DNA of 5,187 nt from Chitinophaga pinensis. Lineage in GTDB: Bacteria > Bacteroidota > Bacteroidia > M30B66. Each line of letters begins with the position of its first letter. Position 1 is the stretch's first letter. The stretch spans positions 1 through 5,187 of the forward strand of contig CALQRR010000155.1 of assembly GCA_943333015.1 (NCBI GenBank), given 5' to 3'. Positions 1 to 5,187 of this stretch are shown here, in pieces. Both the position numbers and the translations under genes were made by a program. Under the pieces are notes generated by a model, which was given only the letters and a program-made list of their open reading frames with translations, made no database searches and was not told where the DNA came from.

Positions 1-13
1 GATGGCTTTTTTT
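1..13 (+). terminator. Possible right arm and T-tail of a truncated upstream terminator
   Basis: The window opens with GATGGC directly followed by seven T residues, which is how the right arm and U-tail of a + strand intrinsic terminator would look. The matching left arm (GCCATC) would lie outside the window, so the hairpin cannot be confirmed. If real, it would close an upstream + strand gene and separate it from the gatB transcript. A chance T-run is the alternative. Confidence 0.2.
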
Positions 14-340
14 ATGTTTTCAGTGCATGTGTTCGAAACCGATCAGAAAAATAATCTGACGTACCGGAGAGTGAAGAGCGCACGTTTTCCCAGCGTACTC
101 AACTTCTTTACAAATACATTCATTGTTTTTAGATTTTGCAGCCAGAATAAATGACTGTGTGATGATTGTTTTTAAAACGTTTCACTCCTGACATTGTTGC
201 ACAAGTGTTGATTTATTTCTTACATGAAATTAGCTATTCGACAATCTGTAAATCAAGTCCTTACACAGAAACAATTCACAATATGAAACCGTGTACTATG
301 GCGCGATCGGACTATTTATGAACCGTTTAAACAATCCCGA

Positions 341-366
341 TTTGCAAATGAATAGCTCTATATTTG
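341..366 (+). promoter_or_regulatory. Candidate Bacteroidota-type promoter for gatB
   Basis: TATATTTG at 359-366 is an exact match to the TAnnTTTG -7 element of the main sigma factor of Bacteroidota. A TTTG at 341-344 could serve as the -33 element, but the 14 bases between the two are shorter than the usual spacing of about 19, so the upstream element is doubtful. Transcription starting a few bases after 366 would give a leader of roughly 25 bases before the ATG at 398, which is a natural arrangement. The same promoter would serve all three genes, since no other promoter or terminator is evident between them. Confidence 0.45.
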
Positions 367-375
367 CCCATCTCC

Positions 376-384
376 AAAAAGGAA
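376..384 (+). promoter_or_regulatory. Weak A-rich/GGA ribosome-binding region of gatB
   Basis: AAAAAGGAA ends 13 bases before the gatB ATG. The GGA core is short and a little far from the start, as expected in Bacteroidota, where Shine-Dalgarno pairing is weak and A-rich leaders are common. A small inverted repeat (AATTG at 383-387, CAATT at 391-395) lies between it and the start codon and would bring the two closer if folded, but five A/T-rich pairs are too few to rely on. Confidence 0.3.
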
Positions 385-397
385 TTGATTCAATTGT

Positions 398-1846
398 ATG
401 TCAGTCGATCTTTATGAACTTGTTGTGGGCCTTGAAGTCCACATTCAGCTTCTCACAAAAAGCAAAGCCTATTCTGCCGATCCGGCTGAATACGGAGCAT
501 TGCCGAATACCAACATCAGTGTAATAACCCTTGGACATCCAGGAACTTTGCCACGATTCAATGCGCAGGTTGCAGAATATGCGGTGAAGCTTGGGCTTGC
601 TTGCGGATGTGAAATCCGTCGGGAAAATCAGTTTGCCCGCAAGAACTACTTCTATGCCGATCTTCCGAAAGGCTATCAGATAACGCAAGACAAAACGCCC
701 ATTTGCACCGGTGGTAAAATCCGGATCAAGCTGGATGGTGTGGTGAAAGACATTGCGTTAACGCGCATTCACATGGAAGAAGATGCCGGAAAAAGTATGC
801 ACGATCAGGATGCGTATGATTCCCTCGTCGATTTGAACCGCGCGGGAGTTCCGCTGTTGGAGATGGTTTCGGAGCCCGAGCTTCGAAGTGCTGAAGAGGC
901 TTACGCCTACCTAACGGAAGTGCGTAAACTGGTGCGTTACCTCGAAATTTGTGATGGAAATATGGAAGAAGGCAGCATGCGTTGTGATGCCAATATTTCG
1001 GTGCGTGTGCGCGGTGCCAAAGAGTTTGGCGTGAAGGTGGAAGTCAAAAACATGAATTCGATTCGGAACGTACAACGTGCCATTGAGTTTGAAACCAAGC
1101 GTCAGATCAGTGTCATTGAATCACAGGGAATCATTGATCAGGAAACACGCAGTTTTGATGCTGTAAACGGAACAACATTCTCCCTGAGAAGTAAAGAAAA
1201 AGCGAACGATTACCGTTATTTCCCAGAACCGGATTTAACACCTTTAATCGTTACACCGGAATACATTGAAGAAGTCCGACAGATGATGCCGCCTTTACCT
1301 GAAGCGTTACACGACCGTTTTACGGGAGAGTTTGGATTGTCGGAATATGATGCCGGAATTCTCACCGACAGCAAACCGATCGCCTTGTATTTTGCTGACT
1401 TGACTTCCCATACCGAAAACTATAAAGCAGCAGCAAACTGGATGAATGGTCCGGTGAAATCGTTTTTGAACGAACGGGCGCTTGAGATGCATCAATTTCC
1501 GTTGCAAGCTGCCAAGATTGCTGAACTGATAGCTTTGATAGATGCTGGAAAAATCAGTTTTTCGGCAGCGAGTCAGAAGTTGTTTCCCTACCTCACCGAA
1601 CACCCGGAAGCCAATGCATTGGAAGTTTCAGAAACCAACAATTGGTTGCAAAACGAGGACAGTGCTAGCATGGATGAGTGGATTCAGGAAGCGATTGCAC
1701 GCTATCCCGAAAAAGTGCTGGAGTACAAAGGTGGAAAAACCGGTCTTATCGGTCTATTCATGGGCGAAGTGATGAAACTCTCTCAAGGCAAAGCAGATCC
1801 CAAAAAGGCAAACCAGCTCATGCGGGATGCCCTTCATAAAATTTGA
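398..1846 (+). CDS. gatB: Aspartyl/glutamyl-tRNA(Asn/Gln) amidotransferase subunit B
   Basis: GatB is the tRNA-binding and kinase subunit of the cytosolic GatCAB complex. It activates mischarged Glu-tRNA(Gln) or Asp-tRNA(Asn) with ATP so that ammonia released by GatA can convert it to the amide form. The 482-residue product has the normal family length. Visible hallmarks are the N-terminal VVGLEVHIQL (residues 9-18), HPGTLP near 47, RKNYFYADLPKGYQ near 81-94, HMEEDAGK (125-132), DLNRAGVPLLEMVSEPE near 145-161, MEEGSMRCDANISVR (189-203), KNMNS near 217 and DYRYFPEPDL (271-280). The last ~150 residues match the GatB/YqeY helical tail, ending with a GLIGLFMGEVMK segment and GKADPKKAN. The start is fixed: an in-frame TGA lies at 386-388 and the first ATG after it is 398. 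gatA and gatC are not in the window; a separate gatB is common in this phylum. It appears intact, with no frameshift or lost motif. Confidence 0.98.
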   Translation: MSVDLYELVVGLEVHIQLLTKSKAYSADPAEYGALPNTNISVITLGHPGTLPRFNAQVAEYAVKLGLACGCEIRRENQFARKNYFYADLPKGYQITQDKTPICTGGKIRIKLDGVVKDIALTRIHMEEDAGKSMHDQDAYDSLVDLNRAGVPLLEMVSEPELRSAEEAYAYLTEVRKLVRYLEICDGNMEEGSMRCDANISVRVRGAKEFGVKVEVKNMNSIRNVQRAIEFETKRQISVIESQGIIDQETRSFDAVNGTTFSLRSKEKANDYRYFPEPDLTPLIVTPEYIEEVRQMMPPLPEALHDRFTGEFGLSEYDAGILTDSKPIALYFADLTSHTENYKAAANWMNGPVKSFLNERALEMHQFPLQAAKIAELIALIDAGKISFSAASQKLFPYLTEHPEANALEVSETNNWLQNEDSASMDEWIQEAIARYPEKVLEYKGGKTGLIGLFMGEVMKLSQGKADPKKANQLMRDALHKI

Positions 1847-1863
1847 TTTTAAAACCCACTACG

Positions 1864-2970
1864 ATGCGTAAAATCAGCAGTCTTTTTATTTTGCTCCTTC
1901 TGAGTGTTGTTGCCTGTAGTAATACTGGAAGCAAACCACAGCTGAGCGGAACGCTTGTCAAGCATACCAATTCATGGGTCTATTTGGAGCAAATTCAAGG
2001 CGCCAACATTGTGATGATTGATTCGGTAAAAACGGATGATAAAGGCGATTTTAAATTTAAAAAAGCTGTTCCATCCAAGGATTTTTACCGGCTGCGCGTG
2101 AGTGCGAGCAATCAGGTTTTTGTGGTATTAGATCCCAAAGAATCGGTGGAATATACGAATGACCAAATTTCGTTGCAGGAGAAATATACACTCAGCGGAA
2201 GTGAAGAAGGAAAGCTCGTACTGGACATCAAGGCTGTAAAAGAAAGCATCAACAATCACCGCGATTCTTTGATGCAGATCCTGAACAATACACCGCAACA
2301 GGAACGGATGGCGATGCAGTCAAACATGGAAGCCGGGTTTAACCAATTCGTAGGTAAACAACTCGATAAAGCACGGAGCTTCATTCATAACAATCCGACA
2401 ATGATTGCCCCTATTACAGCAGCAGAATTGCTTGATCCGGATACAGAATTTAACTATTACGATGAGCTGGCGGGCAATCTAAAAAAGCATTACCCCACTT
2501 CCGGTTTTGCACAATCCTTCATCAGCCGTGTGGATCAAATGCGCGCAACATCTATCGGAAGTCCTGCACCGGACATCAACCTGCCATCGCCCGCAGGGAA
2601 TACCATTGCCCTTTCCTCTTTACGTGGAAAAGTGGTGCTGATTGACTTCTGGGCAAGTTGGTGCGGACCGTGTCGAAAGGAAAATCCGAATGTGGTAAAA
2701 ATGTACAATGCCAACAAGGATCGTGGATTTGATATTTACAGTGTTTCGCTCGATAAGGACAAAGCGAGTTGGGAGAAAGCGATTGCGCAGGATGGACTTT
2801 CATGGCCAAGTCATGTGAGTGATTTGGGATATTGGAGTTCATCGGTGGTGAAGCAATATGGATTTCAAGGCATTCCCTTTACAGTGCTCATTGATAAGGA
2901 AGGACGCATTGTTGCCAAAGGTCTCCGCGGACCTGAACTGGAAGAAGCCATTCAATCCCTATTAAAGTAA
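1864..2970 (+). CDS. TlpA/ResA-like thiol-disulfide lipoprotein with N-terminal DUF4369-like domain
   Basis: The product (368 residues) is a predicted exported thioredoxin-fold protein that reduces or exchanges disulfides in the periplasm. It opens with MRK, a run of hydrophobic residues and the lipobox VVAC, giving lipid-modified Cys18. Residues ~27-115 form a beta-rich segment resembling DUF4369, with the pattern SGTLVKHTNSWVYLEQ and DSVKTDDKGDFKFKK. A mostly helical linker follows (~115-225). The AhpC/TSA-Redoxin domain covers ~231-368: GSPAPDINLP, then FWASWCGPCRKE with the redox pair Cys267/Cys270, and the cis-Pro loop GIPFTVLID (Pro338). All catalytic elements are present. An in-frame TTG at 1843 would add seven residues and overlap gatB, but ATG 1864 places the signal peptide properly. 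No clear Shine-Dalgarno is seen. The gap to gatB is 17 bases and to the next gene 3 bases, so co-transcription is likely. The physiological substrate is unknown; cytochrome c maturation (ResA-like) or general oxidative repair are possibilities, and no cytochrome gene is nearby. Confidence 0.92.
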   Translation: MRKISSLFILLLLSVVACSNTGSKPQLSGTLVKHTNSWVYLEQIQGANIVMIDSVKTDDKGDFKFKKAVPSKDFYRLRVSASNQVFVVLDPKESVEYTNDQISLQEKYTLSGSEEGKLVLDIKAVKESINNHRDSLMQILNNTPQQERMAMQSNMEAGFNQFVGKQLDKARSFIHNNPTMIAPITAAELLDPDTEFNYYDELAGNLKKHYPTSGFAQSFISRVDQMRATSIGSPAPDINLPSPAGNTIALSSLRGKVVLIDFWASWCGPCRKENPNVVKMYNANKDRGFDIYSVSLDKDKASWEKAIAQDGLSWPSHVSDLGYWSSSVVKQYGFQGIPFTVLIDKEGRIVAKGLRGPELEEAIQSLLK

Positions 2971-2973
2971 AAC

Positions 2974-5187
2974 ATGAAGCATTTGTTATTGCTGGTTGCT
3001 GGTATTCTGGCATTTCCGGTTTTTGCTCAAGCCCAGCAAACGCGTTTAAACGATCTATCGGGAGCAGGTTATTTTCAACAGGAAGTGCATTATGAAATCC
3101 GCGTAAAGCTGGATGATGTTTCGCATATGTTGCATGCCGAAGAGAGCATTCGGTACATCAATCATGCGCCGGTTGCTTTGAAAGAACTCTGGTTTCACCT
3201 TTGGCCCAATGGGTACAAAAACACAGAAACGGCTTTCGCAAAACAGCAGTTGGCAAATGGTTCTACCAAATTCCAATATGCATCGGAAGAAAATCGCGGG
3301 TTCATCGACAGCCTTGACTTTAAGGTGAACGGTGAAAAAGTGCAGTTCATGGAAGATCCGGAACACATCGACATAGCCCGAATTATTCTGAACAAGCCAC
3401 TCGAACCCGGCGCTGAAATTGTCATCAGCACTCCTTTTCGGGTTAAGATTCCATCGAGCAGCTTTTCCCGTCTGGGACATTCCGATCAACAGTATCAATT
3501 GTGTCAATGGTATCCTAAGCCAGCCGTTTATGATAGCAAGGGTTGGCATGCGTTTCCGTATTTGAATGAGGGTGAATTCTATTCTGAATTTGGTTCGTTT
3601 CGTGTGGCCATTACAACACCATCCAATTATGTGATTGCTGCCAGTGGAGATATGGAAGCCAATCCAGAAGAGCAACAGCAGATTGACGAGAACATTCGTG
3701 CAACTGAAGCGCTGGTTAAAGCAGGTCCTTATAAGAAGTTAGGTGCTGAGAAAAAAGTGTCTTCACTGGATTGGAAAACGGTGACGTATACCTTGGCTGA
3801 TGTACATGATTTTGCCTGGTTTGCCGATAAATCGTACCATATTCTGAAGAGTCAGGTCGCCTTGCCGAATTCGGGACGCGTGGTGGAGACGTACTGTTAT
3901 TTTGCTGACAAAGATGCGGCCGACTGGTTTGCAGCACCGCAGTACGTTAATGATGCTGTGTTTAATTACTCGAAATGGTTGGGCGATTATCCTTATAAAG
4001 TATGTAAAGCTGTTGACGGCGCATTGAGTGCCGGTGCCGGAATGGAATATCCAACCATTACCATTATTGCTTCGCAGGGAAATCCGGTTGCATTGGACAA
4101 TGTCATTGCGCATGAAGTTGGACACAACTGGTTCTATGGAATTTTAGGAAGCAACGAACGCGATTATCCATGGATGGATGAAGGAAGTAACTCCTATTAC
4201 GAGGGGCGCTACATGCGTTTGAAGTATCCTAAAAATTCGTTTCTGAGTTCTGTGATTCCTGGCGGGAAAGGAGAAAAGCTCTTGCATGCGCAGGATTTTA
4301 AACCGGATGCATTTCAAAATCTGACGTATTTATTTGTCGCGCGAAGAAACGATGATCAGTCGTTGGCACTTGGATCGGCCTGTTTCAGCAATATCAATTA
4401 CGGCGCAGTAGTGTATCAGAAAACAGCTAACATTTATAACTACCTGGCTGCATCTATGGGGCAGGAACGTTTTGATGTGATGATGCAAGCGTATTACGAA
4501 AACTGGAAATTTAAGCATCCGCAGCCCGAAGATTTCCAAGCACATGTGGAGAAATTTAACGGGAAGAAAATGCCGTGGTTGTTTGATGGATTGCTGGCCA
4601 GTGTGGATCGGGTGAATTATAAGATTTGTGGATTTTCCACTAAGGGAGATGCTCCGTATGTGACAGTCCGCAATGTTGGCCAGATTGCAGGACCAGTTAG
4701 CGTGAGCGGCATCAAAGGAGATTCGATAATGACCAAATGGTTTGATGGATTTGAGGGTAAAAAGCGCTTGCCATTTCCAACGGGAGATTTTGAGCGGTAT
4801 GCTGTGAATGTAGGAAATCCAATGCCCGACTTCAATCCTAAAAACGATGAAATGCGCAGCCACGGTTTGTTTCGAAAAATGGGCCGGGTAAAGGTGCAAT
4901 TAGGAACTGGAATTGACCATCCGCGGGTGAGTCCGATCTATGTGGTTCCTGTGATGGGTGCCAATATGTATAATGGATTTATGCTGGGTGCAGCATTTCA
5001 CAACATCGGCATTTTGCGTAAAAAGATCGAGTATGTGATCATGCCGATGTATGGATTTAAAAACGGTGAATTGGCCGGTGCTGCACAGGTGGATTATTTC
5101 ATTCGCCCTACGAATGCCTTCTTCCGAAATCTAACGCTTTCGGGAAGTGTAGAACGGTATGCGTTGCGCTTTGCTCCCAATTATGAC
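2974..5187 (+). CDS. Secreted M1-family zinc metallopeptidase with C-terminal barrel-like region (3' end missing)
   Basis: The frame stays open for 738 codons to the window edge, so the C-terminus is missing. Residues 1-~20 are a signal peptide (MKHLLLLVAGILAFPVFAQA, cleavage probably after an AxA-type site near 18-20). Residues ~25-230 are an M1-type N-terminal beta domain containing CQWYPKPAVYD (from Cys177). The catalytic domain carries AGAGMEYP (353-360), in place of the classic GAMEN exopeptidase motif, and the zinc site HEVGH (380-384) followed after exactly 18 residues by Glu403 in WMDEG. Zinc ligands are thus His380, His384 and Glu403, with Glu381 as general base. Tyr481 in VVYQK fits the transition-state tyrosine. 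The peptidase part ends near PWLFDGLL (535-541). After a beta-rich linker (~552-630), residues ~635-738 show alternating aromatic/small patterns (MYNGFMLGAAFHN at 665-677, then IEYVIMPMYGF) that look like strands of an outer-membrane barrel. It starts 3 bases after the lipoprotein stop, suggesting translational coupling. Activity on peptides is inferred; the substrate is unknown. Confidence 0.93.
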   Translation, partial: MKHLLLLVAGILAFPVFAQAQQTRLNDLSGAGYFQQEVHYEIRVKLDDVSHMLHAEESIRYINHAPVALKELWFHLWPNGYKNTETAFAKQQLANGSTKFQYASEENRGFIDSLDFKVNGEKVQFMEDPEHIDIARIILNKPLEPGAEIVISTPFRVKIPSSSFSRLGHSDQQYQLCQWYPKPAVYDSKGWHAFPYLNEGEFYSEFGSFRVAITTPSNYVIAASGDMEANPEEQQQIDENIRATEALVKAGPYKKLGAEKKVSSLDWKTVTYTLADVHDFAWFADKSYHILKSQVALPNSGRVVETYCYFADKDAADWFAAPQYVNDAVFNYSKWLGDYPYKVCKAVDGALSAGAGMEYPTITIIASQGNPVALDNVIAHEVGHNWFYGILGSNERDYPWMDEGSNSYYEGRYMRLKYPKNSFLSSVIPGGKGEKLLHAQDFKPDAFQNLTYLFVARRNDDQSLALGSACFSNINYGAVVYQKTANIYNYLAASMGQERFDVMMQAYYENWKFKHPQPEDFQAHVEKFNGKKMPWLFDGLLASVDRVNYKICGFSTKGDAPYVTVRNVGQIAGPVSVSGIKGDSIMTKWFDGFEGKKRLPFPTGDFERYAVNVGNPMPDFNPKNDEMRSHGLFRKMGRVKVQLGTGIDHPRVSPIYVVPVMGANMYNGFMLGAAFHNIGILRKKIEYVIMPMYGFKNGELAGAAQVDYFIRPTNAFFRNLTLSGSVERYALRFAPNYD

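Larger units (their letters stand above)
1..397. other. AT-rich intergenic region without a recognisable gene
   Basis: No reading frame here has the length or composition of a real gene on either strand, and no tRNA- or rRNA-like segment is apparent. The stretch is visibly richer in A and T than the genes after it. It holds a T-run at its left edge, some short palindromes (TTCGAA near 32, AAACGTTT at 175-182, TTTGCAAA at 341-348) and, at its right end, a candidate promoter for gatB. A frame opening with GTG at 291 runs into gatB out of frame and resembles nothing I know, so I do not count it as a gene. A small RNA or a peptide under about 40 residues cannot be excluded by eye. Confidence 0.7.

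Noticed and set aside
43..59. Inverted repeat TCAGA / TCTGA with a 7-base A/T loop
   Set aside because: A five-pair stem without a following T-run on either strand is too weak for a terminator or a regulatory RNA element.
283..321. Twelve-residue peptide frame (ATG at 283, TGA at 319-321) as a possible leader peptide
   Set aside because: No ribosome-binding site, no run of regulatory codons and no attenuator-like hairpin follows, and it lies upstream of the probable transcription start.
291..524. 77-codon + strand frame with a GTG start before gatB
   Set aside because: More than half of it overlaps gatB out of frame, it contains the candidate promoter, and its product shows no known motif. 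Composition over 291-397 gives no sign of coding.
1843..1863. Alternative TTG start for the lipoprotein gene, overlapping the gatB stop
   Set aside because: The extra seven residues (MILKPTT) would precede a signal peptide that already starts properly with MRK at 1864. A rare start codon is not needed.
3055..3675. 206-codon open frame on the - strand opposite the M1 gene
   Set aside because: It lies wholly inside the M1 coding region, whose motifs and family match are strong. The antisense product has low-complexity Ile/Phe/Arg/Cys-rich composition and resembles no family I know.
4330..4899. 189-codon open frame on the - strand opposite the M1 gene
   Set aside because: It is antisense to the catalytic and linker part of the M1 protein, is rich in His, Ile and Ser as expected of a complement reading, and has no recognisable domain.
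1..5187. Search for mobile elements, CRISPR repeats, defence genes or an unknown multi-gene system
   Set aside because: I saw no spaced direct repeats, transposase motifs, attachment sites or unfamiliar gene clusters. All three coding regions belong to known families and show similar composition.

Overview
This window most likely comes from the chromosome of a Bacteroidota bacterium. The evidence is a short lipoprotein signal with the Cys directly followed by polar residues, a DUF4369-plus-TlpA-type thioredoxin lipoprotein, an M1 metallopeptidase of the long envelope-associated type common in this phylum, a near-consensus TAnnTTTG promoter element, and weak or absent Shine-Dalgarno sequences. 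No genus can be named from the sequence alone.

Layout: bases 1-397 are an AT-rich stretch with no convincing gene. It begins with what may be the tail of an upstream terminator and ends with a candidate promoter about 30 bases before the first gene. Three genes then follow on the + strand with almost no gaps: gatB (398-1846, complete), a TlpA/ResA-like thiol-disulfide lipoprotein (1864-2970, complete), and a secreted M1-family metallopeptidase (2974 to the window end, 3' end missing). The spacers are 17 and 3 bases and contain no terminator, so the three are probably one transcript.

Function: GatB is a cytosolic subunit of the tRNA-dependent amidotransferase that makes Gln-tRNA(Gln) and/or Asn-tRNA(Asn). 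The other two products are predicted to be exported: one is a membrane-anchored redox protein, the other a zinc aminopeptidase-like enzyme whose C-terminal part looks like the start of an outer-membrane beta-barrel. The link between gatB and the envelope pair looks like shared transcription rather than shared pathway. The lipoprotein and peptidase may work in the same compartment, but nothing in the sequence shows that they interact.

Overall this is an ordinary housekeeping and envelope region. I see no mobile element, CRISPR array, tRNA, rRNA, defence gene or clear sign of horizontal transfer. The most interesting item is the peptidase-plus-barrel architecture of the last gene.
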